From Epiperipatus broadwayi (Eukaryota > Onychophora > Udeonychophora > Euonychophora > Peripatidae), in NCBI GenBank assembly GCA_028023455.1, contig JAQFVV010000143.1, positions 2,270,001 through 2,334,000 on the forward strand: a DNA stretch of 64,000 nucleotides. The letters are read 5' to 3'. This document shows, one piece after another, positions 22,245 to 34,273 of the stretch. A program made the position numbers and the translations under genes. Under the pieces are notes generated by a model. That model was not told the origin of the DNA. It worked only from the letters and a program-made list of their open reading frames with translations, and ran no database searches. Position 1 is the first letter of the stretch. Each line of letters opens with the position of its first letter.

Positions 22245-23480
22245 CTATGCATTATAGAACTGAATACACTACAATAAAATTAACTTGGCATCACAAAATT
22301 AAATATTTATTCAGTGAAATGGCAAATAAGCAATGGATAGCATTAAGAAACAGCTTTGCAATCAGTTTTATATTAAATCACCAGATATATTATCTTTTAC
22401 TTGACTGGAAAAAATGTATGCATTATTTATTTATAAATAAATGAACCTATTATTTATTCATTTGAAATAAATAATTTCAATTGTATATTTAAATTATTTT
22501 GGCCTTTTACTAATGCAATATAAACCTACTTTTAAATCAATTTTAATTATTTCTAAATTATACATATTATTATAACTAAACTATTTGTTTACATGTAACT
22601 AATAACCAGTATGAATAACTAGCCATAAAAAATTTTAAAACAGTATTTGTAGTAGTTATGACTGCTTTCCCATGAACAAATTGCTGTTGGCATTACTATG
22701 ACAACTATTGCCAATGTCATCCTGTGTAACTAATCAATATAGATATTAGTAACAAGTCTTTAGAAGACAATGAAAGCAAAAAAAAAAGGATACAGATTCC
22801 CTATATAAAGAATTCTTGAAGCATGGGAAAATGTTGAAACTTAGTACTAATTTCAACAGAAGAGAGTACAGATGAAAAGATTATATGTAAGTATTGTGGT
22901 GGTACAAAAAGATCTTAGAGCTGCAAAATTACCAAGATTACATATATTATGGTAGCTGCTACAATGGAGCCATTAGACATATAGCCTAGCACTAGATCAA
23001 AAATATTCTATGATCATAGTGTTCATTTGTATACATAACATAGCCACATAATCTTTTATAGCATAATCTTTTGCAGACTCTAATAAATATGATATATTTT
23101 CTCTCCAGAGGACCCAATTGAGGTTAATACTATATTTAAATTAATAAAAGACATGCAAGTATGTTTTCAATAATCTTTATTATATGCTTTTTGCTGCTAT
23201 CTCCTTTCCCAATCCTCCTCTCACTACAATCTGAATTGACGCCATCAATTTCAAAAGCAAAATACCCGCAAAAATTAACTCAATCACTTATCAATTTTGT
23301 AACGATACTATTATTCAACATTTTCATAAATATGCCATCACTACCCTACAACTGACGATGACCCAATTTTATTGTTGAGAACCTGTCCAAATAGGGATGA
23401 ACATCTAGGCAATTTAATAATAGAGTGAGCTATATAGCACTTCATTCAATCCCTCTATCTTCATTAATATTAAATAATTT
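22245..23480. other. Intronic region with a possible BED-finger relic
   Basis: Mostly featureless. At about 22866-22910 (+) a short open piece reads DEKIICKYCGGTKRS, resembling the first half of a BED-type zinc finger of hAT transposases, but it ends at a stop and no further motif is clear. The gypsy target site ends this interval. Confidence 0.3.
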
Positions 23481-23484
23481 ATAC

Positions 23485-26357
23485 TGAAGCAGTCAATGTC
23501 TAATCATCATTGAGCTTCATGCTTAACCAACTACACTAACCTCCTATGGGGCCTGCAATTCAGACCTCACTGTAAATATATGCCATTCACCCACACACTG
23601 TATGCATAATGATCCAAAAACATTAATAAAATATTTAGCAAAGTAAAACAGTAGGGTGAGTGATGCGTATATATATATGAACGAAGCAATAATTTTATTA
23701 TTTATTGCTGAAAATTAGATGTTTTCTTTATATAATTGTAAATATCTTTTTATATATGTATATTTAATTAAACTAGTGGAATGTAACAACAAAGAAAAAT
23801 GGGGTGGGCTTGAAATACTGAAATTATCTTTATCTATAGTCAGACTGTTTTCATTAATTAAAATTATAAATCTTAATTAAAATTCTTTTTTAGTTGTTTT
23901 CAAATCTCTAAAAATAGCTAAAATGGTATTTCCAGCTTATCTGTTTTATTTTGTTAATAAAATATTTTAGTAATCAAACATGTTTTTTTTTTTAATTAAG
24001 AGATAGCTGTGGGCAACTGAGATTGCATTGTTGGCAGGATTAAGATGGATAAAAAGGTCCATAGAACAAAAAGTGGGAGTTTTAGTTGAGATTTTAGTCA
24101 ATTAAGTTTAGTCAGTTACTTTCGAAGTGTTTTAAGACCTTAACATTTTAAGAAGTCAAGAGAAGTTTGGTGCCATGAGCTGTGAGTAGAAAAGAAGCAC
24201 TTTTCTCTTCTTCTCTTAGAGAATTGACTGCCTGCAACTGCCATCAAGTTCCATCCGACCAGCCATACAAGATGATCACTATTCGAATTGCTGATTGCTA
24301 ATAACGCTGCTATCCTGCTTTCCTTAGGTAACCATTAAAGTGAAGCTGCCTTTAGTATAAAGTCCTTAAATAATTTGTTTATCTGAAATATAATGAAAAT
24401 CTTATGTTCTATTTATGTATTAATTCATAAATCTCTATTAATTATGCTCTGAAATTCTCTCTCTGTAATCCCTTATTAGTATAATGTAGTTCTCATTATG
24501 CCGTTCACGCTTAATTTGTGTTATATAGCTTTGTGCGGCTCCATTAGTATTTAACTTGTTTTGGTTTAATATATCTATAATTGCTTTTCTTTAATATGCC
24601 AACAACCAAACTTGCGAGTTTTAAAAAGGGGAGGAAATAATTGTTTAATTTGGAAAGAAGCGGGAGCTTCATTTGAAATCTATCGATAAAGTTTTATTTA
24701 AAATTGAAATCGCTCGCTAGGTTGGTTTATATTTAAATCTGTTATTCATGTTTTTTTATCTAAAACATTTTATTTGGATGCATATTTTACTTTATTATTT
24801 GAATTTGTCTTTAAATTTTCATTTTAAAACATCGTGAACCTTAATATAATTAATTCACCTTTTCTTGTTGGTGCCTGGAGGCTAATTTTATCAGTTAATA
24901 CATATCTGGGAATCGAAATTAAATATAAAATTTTTGTTAGAGTAATGTCTTAGTTAAAGTTATTTTCTAGTATAATTTTCAGAATGATTCTTTATTCAAA
25001 TATATCATTGCACAGAAGTCAAACCATTTACAGGCTTTCGAATATAGAGTACATTAAGTTTATTGTACATGTATAAGGCTGCTGGCAGACCTTTTCTTCC
25101 TCTTATGGTACTTCCACATATATATTTCTTCATTGCTTTAGTTCTCAAAATCGTTCGTAATCAGAGATACGAATCTCTGTGGAACACACGAGGTTTATAG
25201 GGTTTTGATTGTGCTCTAGCCATCAAGCCAAACCTCTCCATCCGATACCGTCCCGTCAAAACGGCGGACGTATCAACCCCATTCATTCTCAAGAGTTCAA
25301 AGTACCATAAGATCCGTATTTCTTTATACATGCTAGCATCATTATTGTTTTAGTTAATGGATTTATGCCTGTTTGACCTTTCGTTAGGTGCTAGAAATAA
25401 AGACTCATTCATGAAATGCGCCAATATGCTAATTAGTCAGTATGTCAATTTTAAAATTGCTTTCGTTTAAAACCGTTATCGATTCCCATAGACGTAAATC
25501 TGATTTGTATTAATGATTGTATAATTGAGTCTCGTAAACATAGCGCATTGTTTGTTTCTTATGCATAAGCTCCAAGGACGTCTGTTACAAACAATGCCAA
25601 TAAAAGTATATGTATAATGATTTTCATAATGTAGACAAGTGCTTGAGATCGTATATTGTGCCTGTTTATCAAATAAATCATTTACTACTAAACCTTTCAC
25701 GATCTTTTATATTTATTTTAGGCATCCACAACATACTATTACTAAAAGTTTATTAAATAAGCATATTAAATTCCACACAAGTTATAATCCACTCTATAAA
25801 ATTGTAGTCATTCAATAATTAATAAAGGGGATTTTATAAAACAATTCCCAAGTTTTGTAAATAAACAATGTCATCCCAAGCGTGAAACATTTTGTAACAT
25901 ATATATGCGTTTTCTCAATATTTTTTTAAATATATAAATTCATGTAAATCCTGGTTTGTTGTTGAATTATTATTTTCGAATTAGTACTTAGAACTATTTT
26001 CTTTAGCTAATAGCTTAGCATTAATAAATAACTATAATAAATGTAATAACTGGGCTACTCCAACCTCGATCATTATCATCAGTTTGATCTTATGCTCTTC
26101 CGCTTTGCTTCTGGGTACGGATTTAAAATAATTTTACTGTGTCATCAGAATTGTTGTTTATTGGGTCAGAGATTCGAAGAATAGGCAAATAGGTTAGAAT
26201 TCAGGGTTGCTCCAGACTTGTGTATCTCGAGCATGATCAGCAAATAAGTTAGAATTCAGGGTTGCTCCAGACTTGTGTATCTCGAGCATGATCAGATTCA
26301 AGGTACTTTTGCTTAGGATTTGAATCTTGTTAAGTGAGCATACTATTTTGACCGACA
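23485..26357 (+). repeat. 5' LTR of the gypsy element (2.87 kb)
   Basis: Starts TGAAGCAGTCAATG and ends TTTGACCGACA. A TATA-like GGATAAAAAGG at about 24048 probably marks the U3 promoter. It is unusually long for gypsy. It has a 55-bp tandem duplication (26186-26240 and 26241-26295) that the 3' LTR lacks. A 74-codon antisense frame is conserved in both LTRs only because the LTRs are copies of each other. Confidence 0.92.
26186..26295 (+). repeat. 55-bp tandem duplication specific to the 5' LTR
   Basis: Two copies of a unit starting CAAATARGTTAGAATTCAGG and ending GCATGATCAG; the 3' LTR has one. The duplication therefore arose after integration. Confidence 0.9.
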
Positions 26358-27459
26358 TAGTGGGGGGTTTTTTTCCGGGCTTGGCTTCCCAAGTGGGGCT
26401 TCATTATAAACACCCACATAGCCTGAGTACTGAATTCTGTTTATGTGTTTTAAAAAAAAGGTTGTAAGAGATCATTGATGATAGATATGTATATTTCCTT
26501 CCTACCCGAGATTGTTTTCCGATTTTATAAATATAAAATGTGAAAATTTTGTATTAAAACCAATGTCCATGTGTTGCAACCATAAATGTAAATGGTTTTT
26601 GTTGTATCTCTGGTTTTGCAACTATAGAAAAATATTGTTTTCTATGTTTATAGCTACAAATGTAAAAATCTTGGTTTTTAAAAAGGAAAAGAATTTTGAT
26701 ATCCATGTGTTACAACCATAAGTGAATTTTTTTTTCTGTATCTGGTTTTATAAATATATAAAATGTGTTTCTTATGTTATACACGCGAAAATAAAAATGT
26801 TTTGTGAATAAAACCCATGTATTTCAGCCATAAGTTATAAACCTTGATTGTAACAAGGTGCACTTCATGTTTCATTCATTTTCTGTATATTATATATGTA
26901 ATAGAGTTTATAATGTGTAACTACTTAGTTATATTTACTAGTTGAGTAGCCCAGATGTATTTGGAATTGTTTTTTTGTTATGTCCTGTTGGCTGGCGCCA
27001 TATAAATGTGCCAACAGTAATATAATAAAATACTTATCAAAATGAGTTCAAACCAGAATGTTAGCGGTTGAGAGAGAGTTAAATTATATTTCCACTGTTT
27101 TTCTATGTATAATTATGATGAGCAGAACATTATATTGTAGAAACAAATAACTAATCTTTTTTTTTTTGTAAGAGTCTATTATAGGTGCAGAAAAACAACC
27201 AAAAAGTCAAGCAGCAAGGCAGTTGAATTTCAATAGATCATACACATACATGTTATGATCAAATATTTTTCCTGTTATAAGCAACAGTCATCAGCAACAA
27301 AAAAAAAAATGGCAGAATGGAGGCAGTTGAAGAGAGGAGAGAGAGAGGTGTATAATTAATGAAGAAATAATATAAAAAGGAAGTCAGAAAGTATAGCAAC
27401 CAAAATTTCATGCTTAAAGAATTTTTTTAAAAAAGTAGAAGGGAATTCTAGTAAATGAA
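26358..27459 (+). other. gypsy leader with divergent internal repeats
   Basis: Non-coding leader of about 1.1 kb. The block CCATGTGTTGCAACCATAA recurs with changes near 26562, 26702 and 26815, embedded in similar AT-rich context, giving about three imperfect tandem units. An ATG with a short gag-like frame (MAEWRQLKR, 27309) precedes the main gag frame but is in another frame and soon stops. The related remnant at 9184 has a similar MAEGK start. Confidence 0.55.
26361..26380 (+). promoter_or_regulatory. Possible primer-binding site
   Basis: Three bases after the 5' LTR, TGGGGGG followed by TTTTTTTCCGGGC occupies the PBS position. The TGGGGG...CCGGG pattern vaguely recalls tRNA-Pro-type sites, but the T-run does not fit, so the primer tRNA is not assigned. 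Confidence 0.35.
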
Positions 27460-28302
27460 ATGAGGCATCAGGAACTACCCATCACTGGACAATTTATGCA
27501 GATCCAGATCTTCCATGGTGAACCACAGGAGAGTCCACAGGAACATATGGAAAATCTGAAGGCGATGTTTTCACTCTATGCACTGAGCAGTGGGGAACAA
27601 ATGGTCATAGCTAGCCAGCATTTGGAGGCAACCGCTAAAGACTGGTGGCGATCATTGACACACAAACCAACAGATCTCGAAGAATACTGCCGGGCACTAT
27701 GCAAGATTTTTTGGAGTGAAGAAAGACAGGAGTATATTTTGCACACTATAATCAATGAAAAATTCCCAACTAATCACCAAGAAACATATGCGCAATTCTT
27801 TTTAAAGCAAGCCACAAGACTCAGATCTCTACCAGATATCACATGGTCAGAATCACATATTATCCGTACCATACGACAGAACATGCCGATGAAGGTGCAG
27901 GAAATGATGATCATAAGCTGGATCAACAAGATAAATGAAATGACTGAGTTTTTGGTTTCAATAGACTATGGAATCAGGAATCCAGAAACAGATGGAACCC
28001 CAACATTGAACCCAGAACAAAGGAAGGGGGACATACAGGAATGCCCAGAATATTTAAAGAGACAATGGAATCAGTTTAAACCAGATGGTAGCCAGATGAC
28101 TAACATAACATGGGAAAAAGAAAGCATGGAGAATGTTACAACCACAAGCTTGTGTCCTATTATTGAAGTGATGATAAAATCCACCAAGGTATTAGCACTA
28201 GTGGATTCAGGAAGCCAAGCATCGATCGTATCAAAGGCATGGATTAAAAGTATAGAGAGAGAAGGGAGATCATGCAATTGCCAACATGTCCTATCCAGTT
28301 GA
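27460..28302 (+). pseudogene. gag-pro: gypsy gag and start of protease
   Basis: A 280-codon frame. Residues about 1-170 have the retrotransposon gag fold signature (FHGEPQESPQEHMENL, then LEATAKDWWRSL and a YAQFFLKQATRLRSL helix). No CCHC knuckle is visible. Residues about 230-270 begin a retropepsin domain with active site ALVDSGSQ (Asp at residue 249). The frame then shifts near 28262-28270, so gag and protease are continuous in one frame up to that lesion. Gag assembles the particle and the protease processes Gag-Pol in this family. Confidence 0.8.
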
Positions 28303-28553
28303 CCTTGGCGAATGGGAAAAGAATCATGAGTGAGAACAGTCAAATCTGGCTAGAGGTGAAGATTAATGAGAGATTGATGGGCCATACGTTCTTGATTGTA
28401 TCTGGACTAATCTATGATGTGGTGTTGGGTTCCGACTTTCTAACCCAAAATCATGGAATTATCGATTTCTTCGAAAGAAAATGCCTGTTCGACAATGAAT
28501 CAACATATTTCAAAGTGACCCACCAAGCCGTACCTGAAAACAAAGCTGCTTGA
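28272..28553 (+). pseudogene. pro: gypsy protease, C-terminal half
   Basis: Continues the protease in a new frame: LTLANGKR and, near the end, VVLGSDFL, the conserved Ile/Leu-Leu-Gly motif that closes the retropepsin fold. It parallels LTLANNKK and AMLGSDFM in the older gypsy remnant at 9.6-9.8 kb. Confidence 0.8.
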
Positions 28554-28577
28554 TCCAGCCTGTTGATTCAGCATTGA

Positions 28578-29480
28578 TTGCAAAAAAAAGTCCGTGACTC
28601 AGCTATTACAGGGTCCAAAGATAAAAGAAGTATATTAGAAAATTATGATCAGGTGTTCGCCCAGATTCCTGGAAAAATAAAGGGGTATACTCATAGAATT
28701 CGAGTGAAGGAGGAATCATACACCCAATCCAAAACATATCCCATCCCATTCCAATACCAGGATGAGGTGGAAAAGCAGATTCAACAGACGATCAAGTAGG
28801 ATATTATTGAGCGGAGCCCATCTCCCTATAACAATCCGCTGGTTGTGGTAAAAAAAAAATGGAGATTTGCGGCTATGTTTGGATGCACGAAAATTAAACA
28901 GCATGACCATCCCTGAGAGAGACATCCCGCCACCGATCCAGGAAGTATTTGTCCAGTTGGCAGGGCAGACGATCTTTTCTACCTTAGATCTTACTGCCAG
29001 TTATTGGCAGATCGCCCTATACCCTCGTGACCGAAAGTATACCGCATTTCGGTATGGAGGACATACCCATGTGTTTAAGCGAGTCCCCTTGGGACTCATT
29101 AATAGTGGGGCAGGACTGATGCAATGTTTAAAACAAGTCCTATCCAAAGAGGTACAGAAAAATATGGTCTGCTATGTGGACGATATAGTAATTGCATCGA
29201 AAAACATCACTGAACATTTGAAATGCCTGGAACAATTTTACCGTGAATGTGCCCAAGAAAACATAACTATTAACTTGGAAAAGAGTCGCTTTGCGGTAAA
29301 AAAAATTACATTCCTTGGACATGTTGTAACTGAGTATGGGGTCAAAGTCCATCCTTAGAAAGTAGAAGCCATCAAGCACTTCCCCAAACAAAAAACTCGG
29401 AAACAAGTCCGATCTTTCCTAGGGCTTTGTAACTTCTATCACCGGTTTTACTCAAATTTCGCTCATGAGACAGGAAAGCT
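28578..29480 (+). pseudogene. pol: gypsy reverse transcriptase
   Basis: The N-terminal part (28578-28799) ends in a TAG stop within the finger region. NNPLVVVKK follows. One extra A in a run at 28850-28859 shifts the frame into the long open part 28867-29358: LCLDARKLN, TLDLTASYWQI (first catalytic Asp), FKRVPLGL, and the catalytic CYVDDIVIAS at 29170-29199, then FLGHVVTE. A TAG at 29356 interrupts just before the connection region (FLGLCNFYHRF, about 29410-29445). The catalytic Asp residues are all readable, but two stops and one frameshift disable the protein. Confidence 0.88.
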
Positions 29481-30089
29481 GATAGTTACTAAAGAAAGAT
29501 CATAAATGGGAATGGACCGAAGCACATGACAAGGATTTTGAGAACATTTTTCCTTAAAGCTGTAATGTTGTGTCACCCTGATTTTACAAGAACCTTTTAC
29601 GTCCAGACTGATAGTAGCAAGCAGGGATTGGGGGCTGTGTTATTCCAAATTAATGAAGAAGAAAAGCATCAGACGCTCTATTTTTGTAGCTGATCCTTAA
29701 AGGGAGCCGAAGTACGCTATACCACCACAGAACAAAAAACCCTAGCAATCATTTGGGCCTGTCAGAAATTCCGGCAATTTCTCCTGGGGTCTGATGTGGT
29801 CATAGTAACTGATCACAAATGTTTGAAATTCTTGAATAAGAGTTTCCTTATTAATGATCGATTGATCCGGTGGAGCCTGGCCCTTCAACAGTTCCAATAC
29901 AAAGTGGCTTACTGCCCAGGACGTGAGAACATTGTGGCAGATATCCTAAGCCATCATCCTGTACCTGCCAGTATCCAAAATCCCCAGCTGAATGACCAGA
30001 CCCTCAGAATCATGGCCATGACCACGAAGACCCCTATGGAAACCAATTTGACAAGATCTACGATATTGGCAAGATGGCCAATATGCTAA
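29480..30089 (+). pseudogene. pol: gypsy RNase H
   Basis: Motifs in order: FYVQTDSSKQGLGAVL (first catalytic Asp, about 29600-29645), YTTTEQKTLAIIWA (Glu, about 29720-29760), VIVTDHKCLKFL (Asp, about 29800-29835) and ADILSHHP at the end. The part from 29796 is a single open frame; upstream pieces have stops and a frameshift. It would digest the RNA strand of the RNA:DNA hybrid. Confidence 0.85.
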
Positions 30090-30122
30090 CATTATTTACA
30101 ACCTGGGAACCAATCACCTAAT

Positions 30123-31258
30123 GTGTACAAACAAAAGAAATGTGCAGTGATACTCCCATTCCGCTTAAAAGATGGGATCCTGCAATGTAAAACAAAAGAC
30201 ATGGAGAACCCATGGAAAATCATGACACCAAATAAGATTATGATGCAACTGGTCGAACACGTCCACAAAACCTTGGGACATTATGGGCCACGGAAAACTG
30301 AGAAAGCCTTGAGATGCCAATTTTACTGGCCAGGTATGTACACACAGATCCTCACAGTGTTACGGAAATGCACAATATGTGCCCGGACTAAGTTTCCGAA
30401 CAAGTCTTATGGTGGAACTGTGAAACCCATAACTGCATCCAGGCCCAATGAGCTAATTGCAATCGACCACTATGGCCCATTGCCCAAATTTAGAAAGTTC
30501 CAATATTTACTCATGACCTATGTTTTTTCCAAATATGTACAAGCGTATCATGTCTGGGCTGCACTCAAGGAATACGATTCGGACCCTCCAAGATAAACAA
30601 TTCCCTGAGGTGGGAAAACCTAATTCTATTCTATCAGATCATGGTTCAGCCTTCAAAGGAATGGAAAAGCTGGCTTTTGAAGCAACAACTCACTCATCGG
30701 TTGACATCGATTAGGAATCCCCAATCTAACCCGTGCAAAAGAGTTATGAGAGAACTCAATCGTCTCTTTCGCACCCTACATATCAACCAACCACGGGATT
30801 GGGCAAATAAAACCCCAGAAATAGTTAACTGTATAAACCAGATGATAAATGAGTCTACTGGTATTACGCCCGAACGCCTTCATTATGGGAAGCCATGTCG
30901 CAACTTATTTCCGAACCTGGTGCCACTAGATGAAATAGTTATTGACCCTATTCGTGACCAAAAAGCTGCTAGAAGACGGTTGGCCCAGGCAGCCGAAAAT
31001 TGCATAAAGAGGGGACAGATGCAATGTCACCAATTTCATGAAGGGGATCAAGTATGGTTGAGATCGCCCAAGACTAGCAGTGTAGTAAAAAAGAAGTTTA
31101 AAAAATTTTTTCCCTTGTATAGTGGACCATACCTTGTTCGGAGATGTCATGAAAATGCTTTTCTATTGGAAGAAGAAAATGGGTTTAATGGCATCTATAA
31201 TGCACGACAATTGAAACCATACACACCACCTGATCCTCATACAAAATATTTCAGTTAA
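30123..31258 (+). pseudogene. pol: gypsy integrase
   Basis: The N-terminal HHCC zinc finger is visible in the first frame (His pair in HVHKTLGHYG, Cys pair in KCTIC). The DDE core follows: first Asp in AIDHYGPLP, second Asp in ILSDHGSAFKG (frame shifted near 30570), and Glu in RVMRELNRL (another frame, open to 31258). The C-terminal domain shows HEGDQVWLRSP and SGPYLVRR, the GPY/F-type module. No chromodomain is seen. Two frame changes break it. The stop at 31258 is about 220 bp before the 3' LTR, with no env frame between. Confidence 0.87.
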
Positions 31259-31466
31259 TGAAAAAAAAAACAAGAAGTTGCAATAAAAATATAAAAAGGA
31301 ATGAAAGATTCTTTCTTCTCCATACTAGAAACTTGATTCAAATAAGAAGGCAGTTTTGTTTTTTTTTGTCCACAAGGAGTAAAGTTTTCATGCTCATTTA
31401 TTAAGGTTGTTTTTCTCACATTAACTCCAACAAAGGTAATTTTTATTGGTTTTTTTTTATCATTTT

Positions 31467-31479
31467 AAGTGGGGAAGAA
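31467..31479 (+). promoter_or_regulatory. Polypurine tract of the gypsy element
   Basis: AAGTGGGGAAGAA lies immediately before the 3' LTR, the position and composition expected of the plus-strand primer site. Confidence 0.75.
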
Positions 31480-34269
31480 TGAAGCAGTCAATGTCTAATC
31501 ATCATTGAGCTTCATGCTTAACCATCTACACTAACCTCCTATGGGGTCTGCAATTCAGACCTCACTGTAAATATATGCCATTCACCCACACACTGTATGC
31601 ATAATGATCCAAAATCATTAATAAAATATTTAGCAAAGTAAAACAGTAGGGTAAGTGATGCATATATATATGAACGAAGCAATAATTTTATTATTTATTG
31701 CTGAAAATTAGATGTTTTCTTTATATAATTGTAAATATCTTTTTATATATGTGTATTTAATTAAACTAGTGGAATGTAACAACAAAGAAAAATGGGGAGG
31801 GCTTGAAATACTGAAATTATCTTTATCTATAGTCAGACTGTTTTCATCAATTAAAATTCTTTTTTAGTTATTTTCAAATCTCTAAAAATAGCTAAAATGA
31901 TATTTCCAGCCTTATCTGTTTTATTTTGTTAATTAAATATTTTAGTAATCAAACATGTTTTTTTAAATTAAGAGATAGCTGTGGGCAACTGAGATTGCAT
32001 TCTTGGTGGGATTAAGGTAGATAAAAAGACCCATAGAACAAAAGAGTGGGAGTTTTGGTTGAGATTTTAGTCAGTTAAGTTTAGTCAGTTACTTTAGAAG
32101 TGTTTTAAGACCTTAACATTTTAAGAAGTCAAGAGAAGTTCGGTGTCATGAACTGTGAGTAGAAAAGAAGCAATTTTCTCTTCTCTCAGAGAACTGACTG
32201 CCTGCAACTGCCCTCAAGTTCCATCCGACCAGCCATACAAGATGATCACTATTCGAACTGCTGATTCCTAATAACGCTGCTATCCTGCTTTCCTTAGGTA
32301 ACCATTAATGTGGAGCTGCCTTTAGTATAAAGTCCTTAAACAATTTGTTTATCTGAGATACAATGAAAATCTTACGTTCTATTTATGTATTAATTCATAA
32401 ATCTCTATTAATTATGCTCTGAAATTCTCTCTCTGTAATCCCTTACTAGTATAATGTAGTTCTCACTATGCCGTTCACGCTTAATTTGTGTTATATAGCT
32501 TTGTGCGGCTCCATTAGTATTTAACTTGTTTTGGTTTAATATATCTATAATTGCTTTTCTTTAATATGCCAACAACCAAACTTGCGAGTTTTAAAAAGGG
32601 GAGGAAATAATTGTTTAATTTGGAAAGAAGCAGGAGCTTCATTTGAAATCTATCGATAAAGTTTTGTTTATTTAAAATTGAAATCGCTCGCTAGGTTGGT
32701 TTATATTTAAATCTGTTATTCATGTTTTTTTTATCTAAAACATTTTATTTGGATGCATATTTTACTTTATTATTTGAATTTGTCTTTAAATTTCCATTTT
32801 AAAAGATCGTGAACCTTAATATAATTAATTCACCTTTTCTTGTTGGTGCCTGAAGGCTAATTTTATCAGTTAATACGTATCTGGGAATCGAAATTAAATA
32901 TAAAATTTTTGTTAGAATAATGTCTTAGTTAAAGTTATTTTCTAGTATAATTTTCAGAATGATTCTTTATTCAAATATATCATTGCACAGAAGTCAAACC
33001 ATTTACAGGCTTTCGAATATAGAGTACATTAAGTTTATTGTACATGTATAATGCTGCTGGCAGACCTTTTCTTCCTCTTATGGTACTTCCACATATATAT
33101 ATTTCTTCATTGCTTTAGTTCTCAAAATCATTCGTAATCAGAGATACGAATCTCTATGGAACGTGAGGTTTATAGGGTTTTGATTGTGCTCTAGCGTCAA
33201 GCCAAACCTCTCCATCCAATACCGTCCCGTCAAAACGGCGGGTGTATCAACCCCATTCATTCTCAAGAGTTCAAAGTACCATAAGATCCGTATTTCTTTA
33301 TACATGCTAGCATCGTTACTGTTTTAGTTAATGGATTTATGCCTGTTTGACCTTTCGTTAGGTGCTAACTCATTCATGAATTGCGCCAATATGCTAATTA
33401 GTCAGTATGTCAATTTTAAAATTGCTTTCGTTTAAAACCGTTATAGATTCCCATAGACGTAAATCTGATTTGTATTAATGATTGTATAATTGAGTCTCGT
33501 AAACATAGAGCATGGTTTGTTTCTTATGCATAAGCTCCAAGGACGTCTTTTACAAACAATGCCAATAAAAGTATATGTATAATGATTTTCATAATGTAGA
33601 CACGTGCTTGAGATCGTATATTTTGCCTGTTTATCAAATAAATCATTTACTACTAAACCTTTCACGATCTTTTATATTTATTTTAGGCATCCACAACATA
33701 CTGTTAATAAAAGTTTATTAAATAAGCATACTAAATTCCGCACAAGTTATAATCCACTCTATAAAATTGTAGTCATTCAATAATTAATAAAGGGGATTTT
33801 ATAAAACAATTCCCAAGTTTTGTAAATAAACAATGTCATCCCAAGCGTGAAACATTTTGTAACATATATATGCGTTTTCTCAATATTTTATTAAATATAT
33901 AAATTCATGTAAATCCTGGTTTGTTGTTGAATTATTATTTTCGAATTAGTATTTAGAACTATTTTCTTTAGCTAATAGCTTAGCATTAATAAATAACTAT
34001 AATAAATGTAATAACTGGGCTACTCCGACCTCGATCATCATCATCAGTTTGATCTTATGCTCTTCCGCTTTGCTTCTGGGCACGGATTTAAAATAATTTT
34101 ACTGTGTCATCAGAATTGTTGTTCATTGGGTCAGAGATTCGAAGAATAGGCAAATAGGTTAGAATTCAGGATTGCTCCAGACCTGTGTATCTCGAGCATG
34201 ATCGGATTCGAGGTACTTTTGCTTAGGATTTGAATCTTGTTAAGTGAGAATACTATTTTGACCGGTACA
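31480..34269 (+). repeat. 3' LTR of the gypsy element (2.79 kb)
   Basis: Copy of 23485-26357, starting TGAAGCAGTCAATG and ending TTTGACCGGTACA, followed by the ATAC target duplication. It lacks the 55-bp duplication and has scattered substitutions and small indels. Confidence 0.92.
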
Positions 34270-34273
34270 ATAC

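Larger units (their letters stand above)
23481..34273 (+). mobile_element. Complete gypsy-type LTR retrotransposon insertion
   Basis: Two long direct repeats (23485-26357 and 31480-34269) flank a gag-pro-RT-RNaseH-integrase region. Both LTRs start TG and end CA, and the insertion is bounded by the 4-bp target duplication ATAC (23481-23484 and 34270-34273). Pol order with integrase last places it in Ty3/gypsy (Metaviridae). There is no env-like frame after integrase. LTRs differ by a few percent by eye and the coding region has several stops and frameshifts, so the copy is not recent and cannot move by itself. Confidence 0.93.

Noticed and set aside
22112-22444. 110-codon frame with long poly-Ile and poly-Thr
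   Set aside because: Produced by the ATC/ATA/ACA microsatellite.
25476-33665. 74-codon minus-strand frame conserved at two places (25476-25700, 33441-33665)
   Set aside because: Both are in the LTRs of one element, so the similarity reflects LTR duplication and not selection.
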